A DNA stretch of 64,000 bases from Lanius collurio. Its lineage: Eukaryota > Chordata > Aves > Passeriformes > Laniidae. Of this stretch, positions 37,370-48,443 are shown in pieces. The notes under the pieces are model-generated. The model saw only the letters and a list, made by a program, of their open reading frames with translations. It was not told the DNA's origin and did not search any database. Both the position numbers and the translations under genes were made by a program. The stretch covers positions 30,184,475 to 30,248,474 of the forward strand of contig JACBWW010000002.1 of assembly GCA_020086605.1 (NCBI GenBank), written 5' to 3'. Position 1 is the first letter of the stretch. Every line of letters starts with the position of its first letter.

Positions 37370-40300
37370 CCAATATTATGAAGGTTCTCTGAGAGGCAGA
37401 TGTGCATTAACATGTTGAGCAGCATGTTCCTACTGTTTTTCATTGAGAGAAAATAAGTGAAACCTTAACAATTTTTATACTTTGTTAATGTGGGAAGTCA
37501 TTTCTGATAATGCTTCCTCCTGTCATCTTTTTTCATGTAGATATAAGTGGTAAATGTGCACTGCATTTTGGAAGGAATTTTCTTCATCTGTTCTGTCTGG
37601 TGTTTAAATTGATTGGGCCTTTTCTTTAACTCTTATAATGGGGTTTCAAAACTGTTTTCATTTCTGACCGAAGCTTTCAGATATGTTCACGCTTGAAATG
37701 TGCTGGGGTATGAGTAGAGTAAATATTTTTTTTCCTGTATGTATGCTTATTACTTTTCCAAAGAAACTGAAAATTAATCTTAACTCTAACCTGGCAGTAG
37801 CGTATGTGTGTGATATGGGACTGCTCCATGATTAAACTTATAGGGTAAGGTTAATTTACTAGGTACTGACAGACAAATTGTGAAAGGTATAGGAGCTAAC
37901 TGGAAGAGAATCTGTAGAGAAATCGTGCTCCCTTTTGAAAATCATTAATATTTAATTTTAATTTCAGTAGCTTGTATCAGTCTCCCCTGGCCATTCTGGG
38001 GGAATTGCAGCTGTAGCTTGTCTTCTGCCAGTAGCCAGTGAAGTGAATTATACAGAGCTCTATCCACAGGGCTAAAGAGATGAGAGAATTGTGCAAAATA
38101 AAGATAAAAGTTTGAGAATTTATATTGAATCTTAGGATTCAATTTAAACATACTGACAAAAATTTGAGTAGCTGTTTATTTTCAACAGGCCAGCATTTCA
38201 CACCATTTCTGTCACATTTCTCGAAAGCATTAAACAATGGTGCTGCATTCACTTATGTAGGATTGGCAGCCTGGTTGGAAAATCACACTACTCTCTTGGA
38301 GCACAGCAAAGCTAGCCAGTAATTAGTAAATTTAAAAACAATTGAGTCTGCATGAGTTGGTGGTACCATGTGATACCACTGGTGATGAAAAGTTACTAGA
38401 AAGCTTGAAAAAATTCTTTACTCCCTAGTACTTTAGTCACAATAATAAGTCTTTTAACTTTTAGGTCATAATTTAAAATGAAAAAAAAAAAATTGATACC
38501 GATTTCAATTCTGTTTTACCATGGCAATAGTGTTTATAGAATTTCATTGTGTGGATTTTCTGTTGTTTAGGCAGTAGACATTGTGATTTCTCTGAGCTTT
38601 GGTCAGAGATAGAGCTGTGTACTGTATGAATAAAAGCAAGGCACAGAGTAGGCTTCTTTAGCATTGAAAGGGGCAGAGGGGACAGGTTCTTCATCCAGCT
38701 CAGTCTGAGGAGTTACCCTGCTTACAAACTGTTCTTTTATTGGTATAGTTCAGTGAACATTGATCTTGTCTGAGATTGTGATCCTGAGCAGGTACCATGG
38801 GAAAGGGAAACACACAGCTGAATAGACTGTATGGAAAAAGGAGAAGATTCCTTTTTGTAAGGATGAGTTCTGGTTCCTCTTCTCAATGTGGAGCTCGTGG
38901 ACTTTTAAGGGGAGTTTCTTGCATGGTGGAGAAGATTGATACAAGTTTTGATGACAAATGTATGTTTGGTTTGAAATATCTTCTTACAAAGAACTGCCTC
39001 TTTATACCTCGATGTAGAATTTTCTCTCTTCCTTTTTAACTTCTGGTGTCATAGAGAGGAACAATTTCTGAAAAAATATAAGTGCAGGTAAAAGCAGGGC
39101 AAAGAACTCATTGAAGTTTCTGTATAGATGCAGGCTTTTTACTCACAAGGTAAAACCTGGAGTGTTTGGAGCAAAAACATTCAGGTGATGCTTCTGACAT
39201 ATCTAGTAAACATGTACACATATGGGTTTTTTCTTTTTCTTGATCAGATGGCCACATATATAGCATGTTTTCATTTTGTTGAGCGTAAGCTGCTTTAAAA
39301 AGAACTGTTCCTGTATTTTCTTCTTGAACAGAAGCTCGTCTAGTAAGTGTTCAGATTTTCTTGCATTCATTAAAGCAAGACAAGGAATTACCAGAGAGGT
39401 AGAAGTGCAAAACTCGCTCTAGGTGGCAGTGGGGAAGGGTTTTTCTGCTTGAGGCTCTAAAAAAAGGCCTGCTTGTCCTGTAAAACCATGTAGGATGTAA
39501 TAGCTTCTGGAAATACTGATGGTGGCAAACCATTGAATCTGTTGCTTGGTTTTCTTCTTAGAGCAAAATATATTGGTTTTTAACTCCGATAGCAACTTCT
39601 TTTCATAGACTTTTCATTTGTCATAATTTGATGGAATAGATTTTTTTCAGGTTTCCAAATTGTATTATATGGTTATAGCTGTCTTAGGAAAGAGAGGAAG
39701 ACTGTGTGCATGTGTGCACAGCCATTGATTTATATTAGCTTCCCTTATATAAGTTTGTAAGACACTGAGAGCCTCCTGTTTTGGCTATTTCCATAGAAAT
39801 AAGTGACAATCCCAGTCTCAGTAGAAAGAGGATGTATTCCTTATTTCGAGTTTTATTTCTTGATTGAAGATACACTTCTTTCTAGGAGCGACTGCTGGAG
39901 GGAGCATTTTGTTCTTGTTACCTGTCACTGTTGGTAATGAGAATGTTTTATCAGTAAAATACCTTTTCATCTACTTTCTAACTTATTTCTAACAACAGAT
40001 GTGAAACACTTGACAGAACAACAAAATGTGTTCACCTCTTACTGGAGTTCTGAATGGACTTTTGCAAGAGGACATTCTCTACTTCATACATATTCTGTGC
40101 ATAATTTATTTTCTTTCCCTGGTAAAAGACTCATTAAACATGTAAGGACATCATATATCTGTTTTAAAAGGGAGGGGAAACATGTTCAGCAAGGCCTGAA
40201 ACGTGCTCTCTACTACCTCAACAGTTCTAAACAGAAAATTTCTCCACTGCTGATAGTGAGATAAGAATTGATCAGGTGCATTGTGTTTGACAGTGAATAA

Positions 40301-42950
40301 ATGGGAGAGTGAAAGGTGAAAACAGAAAAGGGAAGGTGGCAGTACCATAATGCTGGAGACTACTAAAATAAAATTAGTTCTGTTGATGCGCTGTCCTGTG
40401 TCAGGGCCATAGTGGAAGCTATTGACTCTTGCAGAGATTCCAGAAACCAGATTTTTCTAAATTTAGGAGGCTTCTTAGTAGAAATTTAGTTTGTTAACCT
40501 GACACATACCTTTTCCTTTTCCTCTGTTGCGTTGGTGTTGAAAAATTAATTTGTATCAGATGCATTATTCTGAGTTTTAGTTCAAGTTCTTAGCTTTAGG
40601 CAAATCAAAGTAGAAATTTCTTCGGTGAGTTTTGTTTGGTGCTGTCTCTAGCATGCAGTTATTCTGCTGTGTGTGAATGTATATCTTAGCTGCCAACAGG
40701 TTTTCTGTTCTGGAAGGTGTAATTCACATGTGTAATATAGAAAATTACATTACAAAAGTGTTTAGTTAAACAGTAAAGGGAAGAAGAAGCCAGTTCCATT
40801 TGCATAAGAACATCAACATACAGTATTGAATTGGATGTTCATTCTCTTTATGAAAATCTCGTATCTGAAGACGTAAAAAGGCATAGTTTAAGGCACTTTT
40901 TCCGTTTATAATGACAAGTAAAACTGTACATTTTACTTTTTGGGTTTGAGTAGCAAATTACAATACGACTTGTACTACTTTGCTAGCTTTAAAACCCATT
41001 TCATAGTATTTAAATATTCTCATATACATGGTTTCCATTTGATTTTTTTCATTCTCCTTTTACTCTGCTGTGAATTTCTCATTTAAACAGTCCTTGATTT
41101 TTTTTCTTCATTTCATATATGGTACTTGTCTTTGCTGTATTGATTGCACAATACAAAAATTATAGCAGATAAGAATTGGTATAAGAAGTTAAGAATTAAC
41201 AGAATTGTATGGTTATAAAATTCTGTTTCAAAAGTAAAATTTTCATTAGCTGAAATATGAGAATAGTGAGGAAAAGAGGGCATCAGTCACTGTCACCACA
41301 GATACAATAAATCTCAAAGCAAGATGGTAGCTCTGGAGAATAATAATGGAGCTATGCTTTACATTTAATGAACTAAACAAAATTAATGCATGGTTATTAT
41401 TAATTATATCTGTGCAATATCTTCTATGTGAGAAGATAACAAATGTTTTATAATTATACTTCCTTTAATTTATCGGTTGCCATACCCTAGTGTTGAGTGT
41501 AGAATATGGGCTAGAATACATTTTGTCCCAAAGTGTAAGCATGCACAAATATTTGCATTGGAGAAAGGCTTCAGTCTTACACTCCATTTACTTTCAGTGC
41601 TTGTCATTATTACAAAACAAAAATTAGTTAGTTTTCAGTGTAATGGATGTGAAACAAAATTCCCCATAAAATTAGTGTTAAAAGGAGGTTGTTTGTAAAC
41701 AAAAGGGCAACATGTGAAAATTCATCAGAGAAATTAAATAATATTACATGATGTATTTAAGAAAAATCCAGAGATATTCTCTCTTAATACTAAAGTCATC
41801 TTTATTATGGAATGTTATAAGGATTGCAAAAACATATGCCCAGTGTGTTTAAAGTGTGTCTATTTGTATATAAATATCTAGAGAATAAGGCTTCCTTGCT
41901 GTTGGCAGCCCTTCATGTTTTATTCAGCAAGAGCACAGGTATTCTCTTAATGCTCCATGTCATTGTATGATCTTCTAGTGGGTATTGTGTTCTAGCCTAG
42001 CTACTCATCTGCCCTATTCTGAATAAGTGTTTTCACAGTGTCCTTGAATGCTGATTGTATTGGCTCAATTGTGACATTTTCTAATGAATTTATCTTCTTA
42101 GTGTGGGTTATTGTTTCGTATACAGTTCTCCTTATTGTAATGCCTGAAATTAAGCAAGCAATCTGATTAGCATCTGCTGTGGGTGGTTTGTTCCTTCTTT
42201 CCCCAAAGTAAGTCCTGTAGGGTTGTTACTGAATACATTCCTTTATTTTCTGCTCTATATTTATGTAAGTGAAAGCTGCATCACCAGAGTATACCTTGCC
42301 TTTAGAGAAGATACTGATAATATTTGCAGTGGGTTTAGTTTCTGTAGGAATCCATTACACAGATTTGAATTGACTGGGGAAATCTGTACTATGCAGGTGA
42401 GCTTCACCCTTGCTTTAGGCAATTTGTGGTGTGTTCTGCATGGTTCTCTTCAGATGCCTTCTAGTATGGTGTTGGCAGATAACTCTTATCACAAAGATAA
42501 GATCTGACATCTCACCTGAAATTCCTCTCTGAGAAGCCAGGATAAAGGTTTGGCCAGGTTCCATGTGCTACTGGCAGTATGATGATGACTGCTATATTCA
42601 GCACTCCCTGAGGGTTTGGACTATCAGCATTGCTGTAGAGCATCCCCGGTATGACGAAGCCAAATGTAGTTCAGGCCAGATCATCACCATCAGCTGGGCT
42701 GCAGCTTCCCTTACAGCAGCCATTTCCTAGAGATCATATTTACCCATAGGCTGTTGGTATTTATAGGTTGTTGTCCCCTGTGATTTTCACTTTGATTTGG
42801 TGTTCCATATGCTGTCCAAATCTTTTGTTTGTTTCTATGCTCAAACAGTAGCATCAGGAATACAGTCTTAGTACTACTGTAAGACTGCAATAAATGAGAG
42901 CTGCTTTATGTGGAGAGGGATTCTTGTCATTGGTCAGACTGCTGCATATT

Positions 42951-43149
42951 TCACAGAATCACAGACTACTTGAGATCAGAAGGGACCTTTGGAGGTCATC
43001 TGATCTAAGCCCCCTGCTCAGGCCGGGCCACCTCCAGCTGATTGCCCAGGACCATGTTCAGATATTTTTGAAGAGATCCAAGGATAGGGACTGCAGCCTG
43101 CCTGGGCAGCCTGTGCCAGTGCTCAGTCACTGTCACAGTGAAAGTGTTC
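42951..43149 (-). mobile_element. Older CR1 LINE fragment, 3'-end arm of a split copy
   Basis: Read on the + strand it begins TCACAGAATCACAGACTACT, the reverse complement of the CR1 3' end. It continues through typical CR1 antisense blocks: AGGGACCTTTGGAGGTCATC, CACCTCCAGCTGATTGCCCA, CTGCCTGGGCAGCCTGTGCC and CACTGTCACAGTGAAAG. It stops abruptly at GTGTT, where another CR1 begins. It is the 3' portion of a 5'-truncated LINE inserted antisense to ZFAND3. The short ORFs across it are not genes. Confidence 0.9.
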
Positions 43150-43419
43150 ACAGGATCACAATATGCGGATTTGGAAGAGACCCACAAAGATCATTGAGTC
43201 CAAGGATCATCCTGCTGGCCCTGCACAACACCATCCCCAGCAATCACCTGTGCCCAAGAGCATTGTCCAAACACTTGAACTCTGTCAGGCCGCTGCTGCG
43301 ACCACTTCCCTGGAGAGCCTGTTCCCGTGCCCAACCACCCTCAGGGAGAAGAACCTTTTTTCTAATATCCAAACCTAACTTCCCTTGACACAGCTTGAGG
43401 GCATTCCCTTGCGTTCTGT
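43150..43419 (-). mobile_element. Younger CR1 LINE copy inserted into the older CR1
   Basis: It starts afresh with CACAGGATCACAATATGCGG (a second CR1 3' end in antisense), then GGAAGAGACCCACAAAGATC and ATTGAGTCC. The rest of an X/J-type CR1 follows, with blocks such as CCTGGAGAGCCTGTTCCCGT, CTAATATCCAAACCTAACTT and GACACAGCTTGAGGGCATTC. It differs in subfamily from the flanking copy. Its 5' truncation point lies at about 43419, where the older copy resumes. Subfamily names are from memory. Confidence 0.88.
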
Positions 43420-43478
43420 GTTTCTTCATATTCGGATGGAGGCTCACATTTCAGTTTGTGCCCATGGCCTGTATTTGA
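43418..43478 (-). mobile_element. Older CR1 fragment, distal arm of the split copy
   Basis: TTTCTTCATATTCGGATGGA, then TTTCAGTTTGTGCCCATGGCC, continue exactly where the first arm stopped: in CR1 the antisense order is CACAGTGAAAA...GTTTC..ATTCAGATGGAACCTCC..TTTCAGTTTGTGCCCAT. This confirms the nested insertion. The match fades at about 43478. Confidence 0.85.
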
Positions 43479-44410
43479 AGGAATGTGGTTGTCAGGGAAG
43501 GAGCAGGGTGAGCAAGTAGTCTAAGTACATACCCTTGCCATTCCAAAGTATTTGTGAAGAAGGAAAGAAAATATAATTAGATTTTTAATAGTTCAGATTG
43601 CTTCAAGGAATATTTATTGCTTCCTTGGGCTGTTGTTTGCTGAAGTCATTACATGGAAAGAATATTGTTTCAAAGTTCTGTTTGCTTTGACACTGTCGTG
43701 TATCTAAATGCATAATAGTACTACTAGTCAAATATATCTTTGAATTTCCATTCTATGCTGCACAGCAGTATTCCATTTCACTTAACTTTTGTGTCTTAGA
43801 GCTCAGTCAAGCGCAAGTGTACTTCCTGAAAATGATGAAAAGCTTGTTGTTTCTTTGCAGTCCAGGTGTTAAGTGTCACATGACAGGAAACAACAGGAGA
43901 ATTTTTGCTTCATACCTCCCAAAATCTGAACCAAGGGGAGTTTTACTTGAGGTTTTAATGTTAACAAAGAACTTTCATCCTCTGTGCAGTTTACAAGGAT
44001 CGTAATACTTTAAATAAAATAATTAGATTCGCTGTAATGATGGGTTTCAGAAATTATCTTAATTTACGTAGTTATTGTGATATACAAAGTAAAGAATTTG
44101 TAGCTTGTCGTGTGGCAAGCAGTTACTTTGGGTAAAATCAGTATCTGGCGAAGTTCTCACTTTCATTTTTTTCTCGGCAGACAATTAAAAACAGTATCCC
44201 AGTGTTACGTCTTGTCATTTCCAGGAGCTATTGAAGCAATTTTATAAGATAGGCAAAAGTTGTTATATAATTTGCATACAACAGGCACATATACCAGCCA
44301 TGTGAAAGAGTACTTAAGTCTTTTTGTCTCACTCAAGGGCTGACCAGGATTGAAGAATCCTGGGTTCTTGTGACTGTGTAATAGTACCTTAATCTGTCAG
44401 TGTGGTTTTT

Positions 44411-44436
44411 TGGTTTTGCTTTTTTTTTTTTTTCCC
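44411..44436. repeat. T-rich homopolymer tract
   Basis: TGGTTTTGC is followed by a run of about 15 T and CCCC. It is simple sequence of the kind that recurs through the intron (also near 7.02, 27.09, 36.88 and 62.82 kb). Confidence 0.8.
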
Positions 44437-45641
44437 CTAACATCCATTAACTTCTTGGTGTTTGTCATAAAGGAACAATAAAGTAGATGACTGACACTAG
44501 AAGAACAACTAAAATAATTTTAGGTTTGTATTTGAGTGACTTTGAGCAGGAATGTATCATGCCATAGAGAAAGGTCGGGTCAGTTCTTAGCATTGTGGAT
44601 AGAAAGTACTTTATACCATATTTTCAGTAGAAAAACGTTTAATGGACCTTCAGATAATGTTTCATAACGGAGTATGTAAGTTAAATTGACCAGCTGTTAC
44701 ATGTCTTTGCATTTGCTGCAGAGACACATGGGATGGTGGAGAAATTGCACGCTCATTCTATTTCAGATTGTTCTAATTGTTTCTTTTTTCATGCAAAGCA
44801 TGAAATGGCTCTCACAATTAAGAGAAGGCCCTCTCTAAATTAAATGTAAACCAAGAGATTTAATCAAAATAAGTCCTAAAATACATCCACTTATCTTCAT
44901 TGTGATGCCTTGAAGGGTTGGCATATTTTTTCATAACTGAGTTGAAACAGGACTTCATTGCAAATGATGCCCGAGTTGCCTTTGTCTCATTCCTTGGCTG
45001 ATTTGCATTGGCTAGAGGACTGCAGTTTGTCCTGGATTGCCTGTCTTGGGATAATTTAATAATAAGCTGCATAGTTCTGAAAAATCTTGATATTTTGTTT
45101 TTAAATGTGTTTTCTGGTGAGGTTTGAGGTCACTGGGCTAACTAGAGATTCTCAGGAAGGAATGAACAGCAAATGGTATTCAGAAATATTTTGTCCATAT
45201 ACAAGAAATGGGGATGAAGGTGTTGAGAGGTCATAAATAATTACAAAGTGGTACCGTCCCTTGGCAACTCTTACATTCATTCTTCAATGGACAGCAGGAA
45301 GGTTGCACCATATGCTAATAGAATAAATAGCACTGCCTCATTATGAGAAGCTGTAGCATCTCAGTGTCAGCTAATTTGAAAAGTGTCCAGAATGAAGTCA
45401 TGCACCATAAATGAGAGTCCTCTTTGAGAAGCTGAGTGCTAACTGTTATACAAAAACACTTTCTAAGATCAAAGTTGCTTCAGGGATCAGCGTGTTAATT
45501 GTAAAGTGCCCTTTAAGCTGACGTGTATTGGAGGGGAAGTCAATATTTTAGCTACAAAGTCTTGTTGGAAGTGTTTTAATGAAAATAAGTGTTCACTTCT
45601 TCCCTTTAATCTAGGAAACCTATCCCTATAGGGGAATGTGG

Positions 45642-45664
45642 GTGTGTGTGTATATATGTATATG
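45642..45664. repeat. (GT)n-(TA)n microsatellite
   Basis: GTGTGTGTGT passes into ATATATGTATATG. It is a short compound dinucleotide repeat of alternating purine-pyrimidine. Confidence 0.8.
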
Positions 45665-48130
45665 CTGTTCAGCATAATTTCTTATCCCATATTGAACCTG
45701 AGCTATTAACCATGCAAATGCATGCAAGTGAACTGTATAAGGGACTGATAAGTACAAAATCTACCCTTGGCATAAATGTGAATTTAATTTTCAGTAGATT
45801 TTTTTTCTTTTTTTAAGTTGTCTATATAGTTTCAAGTGCTTTGTAATTGAGAAAATAATGTTTTATTAGGAACTAAGCATTTATGTTGTGTTTTTCTGTA
45901 TCAGGTAATTAAGACAGGGTAAAACAGCAGTGAAAACAAAGCCCACATTCTTGGTAAAGTATTAAATAATTCTTGTGAACTGTTTTAAACTAGTCATTTT
46001 GGTCAGGTAATTGGCTGTATGATCTAGTAAACTAATCCTAAATGAGTTAAATGATGTCTGTATTTGGTTCAGAAACACTGAAGCTGCTGCAAGGAAAAGC
46101 ATGTTACTGGTTTTGGGTGAAAAAAATAAAGTTATCCTTCATTTAAGGATGTTAATTACCACATGTGTTTACCTAAACATATTTGTATTTCTGTAGCCTC
46201 TTCCCTGACCCTCACAACGTGTCCACATGATGCACGAGTGACTTGATACGTAGCTTTAAAATTCTAAATTCTGGCCACTGTGCATTACATATGGGAATGT
46301 ACTCCAGGCAGTGCAGGGTGTCTGTTACACTTGGTAGCTACTGATTATGGGCGGTGTGAAGCGTTACCTTTGTCTGATTCTAGAGGAGAACTGACATCGC
46401 CTTGCCCCTTTCCCAGCTGAGCTGATGATTGTATTAGGCATAATAAAATTATCTCCTTCTTAAGGAGGAATAGGAGGTGTTACTGTGGGTTCAAAGCATG
46501 TGCAAGTTCTGCAAGTGGGGGAGACCATATTACATTCCTTAAGCTGGACCCTGGTGGTGTAATTGTTCAGTTACCTATTTTATCTTCTGACTGAGCAGAA
46601 TTTTAGTGCAAAAGTACCTTGGATTTATTAGACTTTAAATATTTAAAGAATCAAACTACTTATCAAGAACATCAGATAGTATCTGTCAGTCCTTTATTTT
46701 GAATTCTCTTTTTGTGGAAAATGATAGGAACGAATTATCAGGTGTGTCTGCATTTTTTTGTTCCCTAATAGAAGACATTTAAGTGCTTCAAGGCCTACTT
46801 TTTAGAGGTTTCTGTAAGAATGAAGCATTGCATATACTGCTTGTCAGCCCATTAAGGTAAATTGCTACTGATTCTCACTTGTTATTGAAAGTTTCCTTTA
46901 CCGTACATTAGTGTCATAGTAATAGAAATGAGAGGAAAAGCGGCTGCATCATGTGCCTTCTAACACAGTGAACAAACAGTTCACAGTAAACAGTTGTGTT
47001 TATTTAATGTGTTTTTTTGTCATGCAGTGGGGAAAGTATTTGCTTATGTCCAGTGTGCAGATGACAGAAGCAGCACTCTATATAATCACTCTTGCACACA
47101 ATGGTATTAGTTAGTTATAGATAATATTTCACAGTTTGTCTCCATGGCATGGTATCTCCTTGCTAAACACAACCTTGTGTCTTTGGAGAACAGGACTTGT
47201 CTCCCAGCTCACCAAATGCAGTTGGTAATAACAGGTGAAACAATTTCCTACCACTTTTAAATCTCTGTCTCATATCTGTTGGTTTTGCAGCAGCCTGCCA
47301 AAGCAGGTCTCTGTGCTTTGAGACCTGTGTCATGATCCTGTAAATTCTTTATTCCATTTAGGAAATGTCATCTTCCTCATCTGTCCCCAGGCTTCCTATT
47401 ACTAATGTGAAAAATGTGGATGATTAACAAAAGCTTGTAAACTCTACTGCTTCACTTACTTGAATTTTTAATTTTGCATTATGCTGGTTGCCAGTATATT
47501 TCACCAATTTTAAAATTCCTGTCACTGCTAAAGAAAATGTGTCCTGTATACTTTCTATCCCAAAGTTTTTTCCTGGGAGACAGAATTCCTAATTTCAGTG
47601 GCAGCCAGCACTGGACTTAGTGCTAGTACAGTAATGAATACACATATGTTCAAGAGATTATTCTGTTTTAACTACTTGCTGCTAATTCTCTTGCTTCCCA
47701 TGTGTCTCCTCACAGCTTGGACAGTACAGGAGTTTGTTGAGAGCAGGAATGACTTTGCAGTTAAGGAACTGAGATGTTTATCTTGGGTTCTGCTGTATAC
47801 TTCACAGTGTTGCATCTCTTAATGGTTTAAAAATGCTTTTTGTTGACTGTATGTTTTAGACTTTGCATTGATACCTGGGACACGTGTTTTGGATCTTCCC
47901 ATTCTGATCTCCATCACCTAACATAGGAATGTGTGTTGACTTCAGATAAAGAAAATAGTTGTTGTTCTTGAAGTACTGCACCATGCCTAGTGAGAACATG
48001 CTTGAGTATCCCAGGCTGACAATAAAATGAGGACATACGTGGTTTATAACTCCTGTGGATATGGAAAAAAATAATAGGGAAGTCACTTGCACTGTTCTGG
48101 ATATAAGGAGAATAAAAAGCCAGTGTTTGG

Positions 48131-48443
48131 TGTTGCGGTGGACCCCCTTGCTCCCCCCCGGCCGGGTCCCTGCCATGTGACTGAGTCGGGTCTACCTTAG
48201 GTTCAAGCCGCCCGGGCTCTGATCTGGTTGGTTGTTTGTCCCATCCCCGCCCTTGGTATCTCCTTTCGCCCTGTCTATGATAAAACCAGGAGGACGAAAA
48301 GCCCCTCCCTCTTATCTCGCCGGCTCTGCCCAGGTCGGATGCTCTGTCCCCCTCCAGGACAGAGGGAATAAATGACTTAACATCATAAGAGGTTTGAGCT
48401 GTATTTCTCTTCTCAACTTCTGCTCTGGTGGTAGCTGTCAACA
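48131..48443 (+). mobile_element. CpG-rich solo LTR of an avian endogenous retrovirus (ends approximate)
   Basis: An abrupt GC- and CpG-rich island sits in AT-rich intron. It starts near TGTTGCGGTGGACC and ends near GCTGTCAACA, giving TGTTG/CAACA inverted ends. Slightly further out, CAGTGTTTG (48121-48129) and CAAACACTG (48442-48450) are also exact inverted repeats. A TATA-like TATGATAAAA lies at 48276-48285 and a polyadenylation signal AATAAA at 48367-48372, about 90 bp later: the U3-R order of an LTR on the + strand. More than ten CpG remain, which argues for a recent insertion. No internal viral genes are present. No convincing target duplication was found, so the ends are uncertain by about 10-25 bp. 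Class is unresolved (class I or II). A CpG-island promoter is an alternative, but the TATA/AATAAA spacing favours an LTR. Minus-strand ORFs here are by-products of high GC. Confidence 0.72.

Noticed and set aside
42894..43388. 164-codon plus-strand ORF and shorter overlapping frames
   Set aside because: It runs antisense through two nested CR1 copies; the openness comes from the GC-rich repeat, not from a gene.
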